Assembly: GCA_026182355.1 (NCBI GenBank)
Contig: JAPFBL010000069.1
Coordinates: forward strand, 1,524,001 to 1,588,000
Length of the DNA stretch: 64,000 bases
Direction of reading: 5' to 3'
Source: Hermatobates lingyangjiaoensis
Taxonomy: Eukaryota > Arthropoda > Insecta > Hemiptera > Hermatobatidae
Numbering within the stretch: the first letter of the stretch is position 1; the number at the start of each line of letters is the position of its first letter. A program made the translations under genes and the position numbers. Shown here one piece after another: positions 56,024 through 64,000 of this stretch. Below the pieces are notes generated by a model that saw only the letters and a program-made list of their open reading frames with translations, ran no database searches and had not been told where the DNA came from.

Positions 56024-56060
56024 GCCTGAAGGAGAAGACATGTTCGAAACGCATTGTTTA
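56024..56060 (+). ncRNA. Decayed PLE-B hammerhead, right arm
   Basis: CTGAAGG replaces CTGAAGA (A9 changed) and stem III is ACGCAT. It is the mirror of the intact left-arm copy. Confidence 0.55.
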
Positions 56061-56158
56061 TATTATTAAACTTCTATATGTGAAGAGTATTTAATTAACT
56101 TTTTTACCCTAAAATGAGTAAATACCACATAATAACTGATTGCAATACTTTAGAGTAA

Positions 56159-56470
56159 TACAGTTCAACCTACAAGTACGAGTGCCCCATTGTATGAATA
56201 ATTCGCTTTACGAACAGCCATTGTAAGAATTTTTGTCCAGTACGACGAGCAACTCTCTTCCTCAAGCCTTGATGGTCTCCGTTTTTTATTTTTTGTTATT
56301 GATACATTAGAAAAAACTAATTTGAACAAATAAACTGAAAAACAGGCATTTACGTGATGGAACGGATTATTTATTTTCATATTATTTTCAATTCGAAAAA
56401 TTGCTTTGTAATACGAGTAAATGTCAATATAAGCTCACTCTGGGAACGAATTTTGCTTGATTCTACTATA
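56159..56470. mobile_element. Tigger-like DNA transposon relic
   Basis: Starts cagttcaacctacaagtacg after TA; the right end (atacgagtaaatgtcaatat, gggaacgaattttgcttg) is the style of pogo/Tigger ends. The open frame inside is not recognisable. Confidence 0.5.
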
Positions 56471-56474
56471 TTAA

Positions 56475-59420
56475 GAAGAACCAACCCAAAAAGAAGTAAA
56501 GCCTCCTTCAATATTCGTAAAAAACATAGTTGACTTCAGTTCCTTTTACAAAACGATAAAAGAGTTGATAGGAGCAAATCAGTTCTCCTGTCAAGCTGGA
56601 GAATCATTCTCGTCCGTGTCAACACTGGAGAAAACTATAGAAAATTAATACGCGCACTAAAAGACCAAAAGTGCAACTATCATAAGTACCAGGTAAAGGA
56701 AGATAAAGCATACAGAGTAGTGCTGAGAAACCTCCATTAGTTTTTATATAAAATTTACTAATTATATACACGTTTTACTGGTTATTTTTAAAGAGAGATT
56801 ATGCAAAAAAAAAAAATAAGTAAAGCATTTTGTCAAGGCTCCCTGAAGAAAGAAACAGGAAGTGTGTCTTCGCACTAAGTGCTCTGTGGACTAGACGAAA
56901 TCAAATTAAGAATGTGCTAATTTTAGTGAAAAGAAATTGTGGGTGAAAATTCATTAAGCTGTTAAGGAAGGGAGAGAGGTTTATTAATGCATGCGATCAG
57001 AGAGAGTCGTGAATCCATTTGCATGCCTAAGAATTATAAATATTCATGCAGTAATGATTCTATATATCAGCATTATGGAAATGTTAACATTTTTAGTTCC
57101 AACTTTGTTTTTTTTTTCTTAATTAATCCGCTAATAGGTTATTCTGTTACATCGAATAGTTAATCAGAAAGACAGTTGATGGAAGAATTAAAATAGGATA
57201 AAATAATTATGTTATTAGTCTGTATAAGGATTAAGTAAGCCTTCTACAAGGCTTCAGATATTAGGGCTAAAAGTAAAAGGCTCTAAATAGACATACAAGG
57301 TTATGAATAACAAAACTTTCATAAGATCCAAAAATGATTTATATTAAACATTCTATGGACAATAATTATTATTTTCAATAAGTATTTTACGTGTAATTTT
57401 TATTTAATAAAAAGCAAATAAGAAAATTTCTTGATGAGTATATATTATTTTAAGAGAAGTTGTCAAGTGAATTTTATGCCATACTGATATTCAACTAAGA
57501 ATGTTTTTCTTTGATAGAGAAGAGTACATCTTTTTTTCAGATGATAAGATAATGAGAAAGTTAAAGTAGTAAAAATCCAAATGTATTGAGCAAGCCATCC
57601 TTTATAGAGGTAACGACCTCCTCGAAGCAACGATTGATTGATAAATAATGAAAGAGTAATTCTACAAAGTCTGGTGTTTGCAAAGTCCACCCCTTTTAAC
57701 TTTAGTGCTGTTAGGGGTGGAAAGTGTGATTCGTTTATTATTTGGCAATCGCTCTAGTAATGTACCACATTATTGTGTTGATTATACCCTCGTATATCGA
57801 CGAGTCCTAACATTGCCTTGATCAAGTTTATAAAAGTAGAGATTTTTTACAAGTACCTGACATCAACATATTTGGGACGGACATGTTATCTTAGAATGAT
57901 AGCGTGTGCAAGATTTCTTAAACGAAAATTATAGATTCTTGGGCCAAGCTTTGAACATGTAACCTTCAGTACAAAAGGTAAAAACTCTACCTGTTAGCCT
58001 GACTACGATGATATTCTGGTGAGACATCATTCTACATAATACCGATGGATATTCAAATCCAGTAAATGACTATTATTCTTTGATGTGAAATATTGAAGAT
58101 CTCGTCTTCCTGAAAAGACATAAACCCACCAAACTCTCCATTTACTAAGTAAGGCAAAATTTAGGACTTTAGACTATTGACTACGGTCAATAACCATTGA
58201 GGACCTAAAATTAACCATTAAACAATCATCTAAACTTATATACATACATATTATTATTATGTTAAATCCAGCTAAAAAAGTTAGCTGATCTCATCTAATT
58301 TAGCCAGTTTTTATGATTTCACAAAATTTCAGAAGATATGAAGTGGGAGAAAGTTTTCAGTCTGATATATGACTACGATCAAAAAATATGTTCAATGTTT
58401 GTATATTACAATATTTTTCTTAGTCCAAATTCACATGAATAAAGAGCTTTATAGTACATAAAAACGTGAAATATTAACCTTTTAGATTTAATTACAGGGT
58501 TATAAGAAAACAATGACTACAAACATTGTGTCTGTGTTACCTATGAAAAGAAATTAGAACTAAAAATATTATTTAAATGTCCGTACAGCTTTAGTTGTAA
58601 TTATTCTGTTGTTAAAAATTAAAAAAGTCTTGTTTTTTCAAAGCCGGGTAGAAGAGAATCGTGAAAGAAGCTATGTAAATCGCTGATAGTATACGAAGGT
58701 TATTCGCGAAAAAGTCCAATTTTGGGCAAATTATAAAAAGCAAAGTCCTTCCCAAAATCAGGTGTGAGTTAAGAAGAAAGACTTGTCAAGTGGAAAACGA
58801 GTTGGCAACGCAATCTAGTTAAGAAGAACTTTGTAATCAGTAAACTAAAGTAGTCCTCAAAAACATTTCGAAAGAACTAGCATACTCTTCAGCTAATGTT
58901 CCAACAAGAACCCACATTATCTCGAATTTCTAACTTATAGCGGCAATTAAGTAAAATTATCTCTCAGTGTATTTCAAGTTGTAGTAGAAAAGGATAATGA
59001 CCTGTAATGAAGGCTTGCAGGCCGAGATGAGGGGTTGCCTCGATCCTCAACAAATGTATAATAGCCAGATAAAAGTTTGAAAGTAACCAAGTGAAATACT
59101 GCTAGCGCCGTTATGAAATTGGACCTTTGCTCCTATTCTGCCTAAAACAGTTGATTCTTTTGTAAAAATCTGTTGCTTTTAACATTTTGCTAACATAAAT
59201 AGCTCATAACGTTGTTAATTCACATATGTAATGGCAGCTTCAAAATATTACCCATATAGTTGAGGGTGGTCTTCTCTAAACCCGGTAATTTTATGAAGTA
59301 ACCCGCCGAACTCTTCCGTAAGGAATGTCAGAAAAGTTTTCATATTGGATTTGCACGTTGTCTGTTATTTACGTGTTTGTGCTTAAATACTCTCTCTCGT
59401 GTCTCTCTCTTCTTTTCTTA
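56475..59420. other. Unassigned intronic or intergenic stretch
   Basis: Apart from the SINE fragment at 58095-58215 nothing is recognised. Open frame 57463-57690 (minus) has no domain. Confidence 0.45.
58095..58215 (+). mobile_element. SINE 3' body fragment
   Basis: tcttcctgaaaagacataaa and aagtaaggcaaaatttagga align with the 3' half of the SINE family. A possible reversed tRNA-like stretch at 57945-58005 is too weak to join to it. Confidence 0.45.
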
Positions 59421-59560
59421 TTATATATATATATATATATATAGTAGTGAGTTCAGTGATTTCTTTTCTATGTGTTCTTTTTAAATTCTAGTTTATATAT
59501 ATATATATACCACAATTAAAAGAAACGGTTGAATTTAATATATATATATATATATAGATT

Positions 59561-59672
59561 TCACATATATAAAACAATATTTCACATAAAAACGTGAAAT
59601 AACAATCAATGATCAAACCACAAAATGAAATATCTTAGTCTTTTTTCCATTTTCAGTATGTTGTTTGATCAT
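59561..59672. mobile_element. PLE-A palindrome reduced to tails
   Basis: A terminal hairpin and minus tail abut a plus tail starting at atcttagtc. The ribozyme cores are gone from both arms. Confidence 0.65.
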
Positions 59673-59680
59673 ATATGTAA

Positions 59681-59682
<2 letters not shown>

Positions 59683-59723
<41 letters not shown>

Positions 59724-59728
59724 TATAT
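59683..59728. repeat. (TA)n microsatellite
   Basis: TA run after a reduced PLE-A palindrome. Confidence 0.92.
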
Positions 59729-59934
59729 GAAGTTAATCGAAATGCGATCCAAAAGGATCATAAAGTAAACTGTGTCAAATAGAAAGAAACGTAACAATTA
59801 GGACCCACTAATTATTGCTCTATATACACCTTTAACAATTTATAGTCTTATTTATGCTATTATCTTTTTGATAAGTTATTTCATATCCCTTATCTGTGTG
59901 ATTGATTTTTCTAACATTTCACTGCATAAGCTTA

Positions 59935-60055
59935 TTTTCCAGTTGCATCCTGTTAGCAGGATGTTGGTTCGTAGAATCGAAACTCTCAGTTTAACTGTGT
60001 GAATGCCGAGACTGGTTCACTTTAATCATCTACATGATACCTATTTATAGTAATA
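59935..60055 (+). repeat. Single copy of the 40.5 kb family
   Basis: tctcagtttaactgtgtgaa, gccgagactggttcacttta and atgatacctatttatag follow the right arm of 40470-40815. Confidence 0.45.
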
Positions 60056-60060
60056 TATAT

Positions 60061-60145
60061 AACCATCTAAACCACAGAAATAAATTCAGAAATGTGACTT
60101 AGATCTTTCAACCAAAACAACTGGCCTTCGTCAGAACCCCTTTCA
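60061..60145 (-). mobile_element. PLE-A decayed copy
   Basis: On the minus strand CTGACGA, GGCCAG, GAA, AGATCT and AAGTC are visible; the tail is worn. Confidence 0.55.
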
Positions 60146-60477
60146 TACTGAATTAATGTCTTTGAAACAAATTTGTCCTCCAAACAAATATGTAAAAATT
60201 AGAGCATTAGTTTTACTTTTTGGGACTTCACCAAACTAGACATAATTTTTACTACAGAGAAAAAAGAAGAGATATAAACAAAAGACTTATCTGTAATAAA
60301 AAAAACCACATATTCTAGAATGTTTGTACCGTTCTCTAAAAAAAAAACGTGTCTAGGAACCGTTCATCCCAAATTTTGTGACTTTTTTCATTTTATGTGA
60401 ACCTTAAAAGAGTTTCTCCATTTTTTTTCTCTTTTTGAATTGTATTTTGATTGTTCATGTATATATATATATATATA

Positions 60478-60640
60478 TATGAAATTAAACCACAAGGAAA
60501 AAAAACAATAAAATAGAAAAAATGCTCTGATGACATAAATTGAAAGGCCTCAGAGAATTTTTTCTATTGTATTCTTTTTTTTTGTGGTTTAATTTCATTA
60601 ATTGCTTCACGTGTTTGTTTATTGTGATTTTTCTGCATAT
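60478..60640 (+). mobile_element. PLE-H copy
   Basis: CTGATGA at 60527-60533, a weak stem II, GAA, AGGCCT, C, AGAG. aattaaaccacaag on the left mirrors tgtggtttaatttc on the right. Confidence 0.65.
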
Positions 60641-60655
60641 ATATATATATTTATA

Positions 60656-60815
60656 TCAATGATAAAACTACAATATGAAATGGGAAAACAAGACTAAGAT
60701 CTTTCAACCGTAACAAGCGTTCTCTGTCAGAGTCAAAAACCCAACTCTAACGCTTGTTACAGTTGACAGATCTTAGTCTTATTTCCCCATTTCATATTTT
60801 TGTTTGATCATTGAT
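60656..60815. mobile_element. PLE-A palindrome
   Basis: The minus arm has CTGACAGAGAACGC, GAA, AGATCT; the plus arm starts at ctaacgcttg with GACAGATCT. TA-flanked on the left. Confidence 0.75.
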
Positions 60816-61330
60816 TTCTAATTCACTGAGGAAGTGATTGTTTACCAATAGAATTCCTCGTAATTTAATTAATTAAATATACTTTATGTAAAATTATTAA
60901 GAAATGCTGAATATTTGAAAATAACGATGATTTGAAAGAATGACAATACATTGTAGTATAAAACTTTTAGTTAAAAGCAGTAGTTGTAATTTTAGATTTG
61001 TGTCACGGAGTAATTTCGATTAAACAAAACTCCTTTATATGTCCCTTTAAAGGTGAACAAAGTCAAAGATTTTGCAATTAAAGTCTTGAAACGTCACTAA
61101 ACTAAATGGAACATGTTAGGAGGCTGTCAGTGTGTGATGTGGGTTAGAGAATGTGAACTCGGCAATGAGATGGAAACGCTTTAACTCATTCGCTGCCACT
61201 TCTGGAACATTGGCTCTTCTCCAGTCTGAAATCAGATCACCCTTGTCTAAATTGGTGTTTGCGTTATGTTCTAATTGAAAGCATTTCTTCCTATTTAATT
61301 CCTACCCATCTCTCTTCTATAATGCTTTTA

Positions 61331-61645
61331 TCTGTATAAATAAAATACAAAGTTTGTCTTTCCGCTATAGAAATAAAACTGGGAGCATTTAAATACAAAG
61401 AAATATAATGATCTTATATAACGTTTTTTAGGGAAACTAACTACGTTATTTTGATTTTGATCAGGGTCCTTCTTTTGGGATCTACTGCCCATATTTAGAC
61501 AATTCTCTCCAAACAGCTTCAAGTCGCGTGAAATAGGGTTTATAACGACCGTCGAGTTCACCTCATGTTAAAAAAATCGTTATATTGTTATCGTTATATG
61601 TTTTTATCGTTAAAAAAATCTATACTCTTAAATTGAATTTAGATA
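61331..61645 (+). mobile_element. Helitron-like 5' end, second family
   Basis: TCTGTATAAATAAAATACAA then agtttgtctttccgc after a host A. The body aligns with 49495-49765. No CTRR hairpin end is visible. Confidence 0.6.
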
Positions 61646-61659
61646 TATATATATATATG

Positions 61660-61795
61660 CCATGATAAACGGACACGGTCCGGCAGGACAGATTACACTT
61701 AAAATAAACTGTGACCGCCATTACGGTCGAAATATTGAAAAGTGAGTCTTCGTTATGTTTCTGTCTATGTGTCACAGTTTATTTTAAGTATATAT
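61660..61795 (+). mobile_element. PLE-G copy with inverted tail
   Basis: TGTGACCG, cattacggtc, GAA, ATAT, T, GAAAAGTGAGTC, with acacttaaaataaactg mirrored by the tail. A TA tract follows. Confidence 0.55.
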
Positions 61796-61809
61796 ATATA
61801 TATATATTC

Positions 61810-62092
61810 ACTATTAAAACGAAATACGATCCAAACGGGACACAATACGAGTTCGAGATTAACAAAGAGCAGCACACAAAGTAGGGAAACACACTTACAG
61901 ACTCAAATTTTCGGGTAATCCGTCTTCAGGAGAAAAGAGAATGGGAGACCAAGCACGTTGTTACTTGCCGTTGCGCCTACAACGTGCTTGGTCTCCCATT
62001 CTCTTTTCTCCTGAAGACGGATTACCCGAAAATTTGAGTCTGTAAGTGGGTTTCCCTACTTTGTGTGCTGCTCTTTGTTAATCTCGAACTCG

Positions 62093-62095
<3 letters not shown>
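61810..62095. mobile_element. PLE-E palindrome, about 285 bp
   Basis: The arms mirror each other around acgttgttacttgccgttgc. Each contains gtctcccattctcttttctc, the ribozyme and a matching tail. (TA)n lies on both sides. Confidence 0.85.
62006..62042 (+). ncRNA. Hammerhead ribozyme, PLE-E type
   Basis: CTGAAGA at 62011-62017, GAA at 62028-62030, AATT at 62031-62034, T at 62035, then GAG pairing with CTC. Stem II is short (GG with CC). The minus-arm mirror is at about 61901-61936. Confidence 0.72.

Positions 62096-62132
<37 letters not shown>
62096..62132. repeat. (TA)n microsatellite
   Basis: TA run between two PLE-E copies; another lies at 62286-62319. Confidence 0.92.
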
Positions 62133-62134
<2 letters not shown>

Positions 62135-62139
62135 TTTTC

Positions 62140-62281
62140 GAAGAAAAAACGATCCGAAACGGACAAATTGGTTCAACCGTTGGTCTTCAATCGACTCTGA
62201 ACCAGTGCGCTTGGGTTCCCTCTCTTATCTCTCCTGAAGACGGTTCAAACCAAAAATTAGAGACTGTAAGTGTGTTCCTTG

Positions 62282-62282
<1 letters not shown>
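62140..62282 (+). mobile_element. PLE-E single copy
   Basis: accagtgcgcttgggttccc, CTGAAGA, GGTTCAAACC, AAA in place of GAA, AATT, A, GAGAC. TA repeats on both sides. Confidence 0.68.
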
Positions 62283-62319
<37 letters not shown>

Positions 62320-62324
62320 CTTTA

Positions 62325-62430
62325 AATTACACAAAGCACGACACAGAAAAGACAATACAAAGAAAACTTACAGAATTCAATATTTCGAACTGTTGTTCGT
62401 CATCAGAAGAGTAGACTTGAAGAGAGGACG
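62325..62430 (-). mobile_element. Terminal module of the 63 kb PLE
   Basis: It lies about 340 bases past the GIY-YIG stop on the same strand, and ends in a (TA)n tract. Contains the hammerhead at 62372-62412. Confidence 0.75.
62372..62412 (-). ncRNA. Hammerhead ribozyme, stem III ATAT
   Basis: On the minus strand CTGATGA (62406-62400), stem II pairs GAAC with GTTC, GAA (62386-62384), ATAT (62383-62380), T, then GAATTC. Canonical core; stem I is weak. Confidence 0.72.
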
Positions 62431-62754
62431 AAGTGAGAGAGATCTCCTCACGTCGAAGAACGGAGTGCGAATGAAGAAATAAAGAGTCAACCGAAGAGAG
62501 CAGCACTAGCGTAAAAAAGGAGCTAGGCACTAAACGTCGGAGAACGGAGAAAGCAAAAACAATAGATAAAAATATAAAATTATAAATTATAAATTAAATA
62601 TTATAAAAAAAGAAAATAATAAAAAAATAATAATAAAATAAATATATATATAATAAAATAAAAAAAGAAGAAAAAGAAAAAAAGGGAAATATATATATAT
62701 ATATATATGAATATGAATAAATAAGTTAAAAATAAAAGGAAAAACAAATAAAAG

Positions 62755-63672
62755 TTAACGCTTCTGATTTAAACCGGGATCTGATCGGGCCCCCAATAAC
62801 CATATGTGGGCCTCCTCAGACGCTCTTAATGTCAAACTACGGTCATCAGTGGTCACTAGCTTAATGATTTGAACAGTAAAGCAGTCATTAAAAGAAAGGT
62901 TATGGCTGTTGGCATGGATAGCTACAGGTAGCTGTTTGCGCTGACCGACCGAAGCTCTATGGTTGTTCAAACGCTCATTGAGCTTGGTAGAAGTCATACC
63001 AATGTAGAATGCTCCACATTGTCTACAGTTCAGTCGGTAGACGCAATTCCTGGATGTGCAGGAGGTGTTAGGTGGGACGCGGAAAGAGTTGGTTGGTGAG
63101 GAGAAGAAAGGTGAAGGGTTAACTAAAGGACAGGTAAGGCAGAGGCGACGGCCGCATTTCTCCATACCACCACGCACCACCCCAATCCCAGGAGTTTCAA
63201 GGGATCTGTGGGAAAACAGGTTTCCTAAATTGGGAGGCTTTCTGAAGGACAGGCGAGGGGATTTTCGGAAGACGGAGGAGGTGGAGGGAGAAGAGGACAG
63301 GAGAGGAAAAATGTCCTTGATGATATTCCCGATCCTATGGACCCCAGGAAAGAAAGTAGTTACGAGGAAGGAAGAACTGTTGGGTTCAGCGGCAGTCCTA
63401 GGAAGATATTGATTGTGGCAGGTATTAAGCGTTTATCAACAAACCTGGAGAGTAGCCCCGCTGGACGAATTTTTCCCTAAGTTTGTCGATATGACACTGT
63501 CGTTGATAGAGGTCACTGCAAATACGGTGTATGCGGATGGAGAGGGAACGAGGTAGGGACTTTTTTGTGTGGGATGGGTGACAACTATTGAAGTGTAGAT
63601 ATTGTTGGGCATTGGTAGGTTTTGTGTGTATGGAGGTGGTGAAGGTCCTGCTGCTGAGGGACACTACTACAT
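62755..63672 (-). pseudogene. Penelope-like element: RT C-terminus, linker and GIY-YIG endonuclease, 5' truncated
   Basis: On the minus strand the frame at 63664-63425 encodes the end of a PLE reverse transcriptase (KPTNAQQYLHFNSCHP, then a helical tail ending KFVQRGYSP). A shift near 63430 moves reading into a second frame, open from about 63431 to the stop at 62755. That frame holds the linker (FFPGVHRIGNIIKDIFPLL, FRKPPNLGNL), a CxxC pair (CLTC), a Cys cluster (CTSRNCVYRLNCRQC), the GAFYIG core of the GIY-YIG nuclease, the arginine-bearing KLNERLNNHRAS helix, an HxxxH-like pair, and the late Glu (ASEEAHIWLLGA). GIY-YIG enzymes nick DNA for target-primed reverse transcription in this group. 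The RT catalytic core is missing; the copy stops at a (TA)n/PLE-E junction near 63672. One frameshift makes it non-functional as it stands. A hammerhead module lies downstream at 62372-62412. Confidence 0.88.
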
Positions 63673-63684
63673 CTATATATATAT

Positions 63685-63850
63685 ATACAGTTCACAAACG
63701 AAGAAAAGCAACACACAGAGAATGAGACACACTTACAAACTCAAATTTTTGGATTTCAGTGTGTCTCTTTCTCTGTGTGTTGCTTTTCTTCGTTTGTGAA
63801 CTGATTTGCATCCAGTTTGGATCGTTTTTTCGAATTTTAAGTGGATATAT
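63685..63850. mobile_element. PLE-E palindrome lacking ribozyme cores
   Basis: The tail arms mirror each other (cacaaacgaagaaaagcaac and its complement), joined at caaatttttggatttcagt. The core is deleted on both arms. Confidence 0.7.
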
Positions 63851-63867
63851 ATATATATATATATAAT

Positions 63868-64000
63868 ACAGTCATACCTCGGTACTCGACCATAATCCGT
63901 TCTGAGGTGGTGGTCGAGCACCGATTTGTTCGAACACCGAAACCAATTTTCCCATAAGAAATAATGGAAAGTATTTTAATCCGTTCTTACCATTAAGAAA
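63868..64000. mobile_element. Tigger/mariner-like element, cut by window end
   Basis: After a TA comes CAGTCATACCTCGGTACTCG, then ggtcgagcaccgatttgttc and cccataagaaataatggaaa, a common non-autonomous transposon terminus in invertebrates. Confidence 0.6.

Larger units (their letters stand above)
55868..56152. mobile_element. PLE-B palindromic element
   Basis: The arms are inverted copies (gtctccacatatag on the left; the matching arm on the right ends with the gagtaaataccacataataa terminus). The centre near 55985-56005 is a short unrelated spacer. Confidence 0.75.

Noticed and set aside
63056..63412. 118-codon plus-strand frame as a gene
   Set aside because: It is antisense to the PLE linker and GIY-YIG frame, which has clear family motifs.
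1..64000. CRISPR-like arrays or bacterial origin
   Set aside because: No regular short direct repeats with unique spacers. Spliced exon, SINE, LINE, Helitron and PLE content show an animal nuclear genome.

Overview
This is a very AT-rich animal nuclear sequence, most likely arthropod. It has no operons, its only convincing host coding segment is one spliced exon, and most of the DNA is transposon debris and (TA)n microsatellite. The host exon (53226-53580) starts a BTB/POZ protein of the arthropod BTB transcription-factor group, closest in my recognition to abrupt. It has a 3' splice site, a 5' UTR with in-frame stops, an ATG, and a phase-0 donor; the rest of the BTB domain lies outside the window. 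A second gene-like segment is a GC-rich, CT-rich patch at about 21300-21706 that ends in a short ATG reading frame and a strong GTAAGT donor.

The dominant content is Penelope-like retroelement (PLE) remains. Two decayed GIY-YIG endonuclease reading frames are visible (13397-13703 on +, 62755-63672 on -). Each is followed downstream by a terminal module that reads as a hammerhead ribozyme: CTGANGA, stem II, GAA, a short self-complementary stem III, one H nucleotide, then the 3' strand of stem I. The same design recurs dozens of times. I sort it into families by stem III: PLE-A AGATCT, PLE-B ACGCGT, PLE-C and PLE-D ACGT, PLE-E AATT, PLE-F and PLE-G ATAT, PLE-H AGGCCT. Most copies are head-to-head inverted pairs, so they look like 150-450 bp palindromes, and many sit inside (TA)n tracts. 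A self-complementary stem III implies ribozymes that work as dimers, the form known from PLE terminal repeats.

Other mobile DNA: a shortened Helitron with PIF1-like helicase remains and a CTAG hairpin end (5581-6727); other Helitron 5' ends (970, 49495, 61331); a Jockey-type non-LTR reverse transcriptase relic (4604-5240); a non-autonomous hAT with 8-bp target duplication (36599-37048); a TA-flanked Tc1/mariner-type element with 24-bp inverted repeats (26280-26794); Tigger-like relics (56159-56470, 63868-64000); and a tRNA-derived SINE family (15998, 19800, 39835, 58095), one copy nested in a PLE-B element with a perfect 10-bp target duplication.

Layout: 0-2.7 kb PLE/Helitron fragments; 4.6-6.7 kb Jockey and Helitron; 7.3-8.5 kb PLE-A/C/F; 11.8-14.7 kb PLE-A/B including a GIY-YIG relic; 16-20 kb SINEs and PLE-B; 20.9-21.7 kb PLE-A then the gene-like patch; 24-29.5 kb PLE-A/D/B/C and the mariner; 30.8-32.2 kb dense PLE cluster; 33.6-34.6 kb 61-bp minisatellite; 35.7-38.1 kb foldback, hAT, PLE-G; 38.7-41.5 kb CT tract, PLE-A, SINE in PLE-B, PLE-C; 44-48 kb dense PLE cluster; 49-51.8 kb Helitron ends, PLE-B, foldback, PLE-H; 53.2-53.6 kb BTB exon; 53.9-64 kb PLE-rich. 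The stretches between are AT-rich and show nothing I can name.
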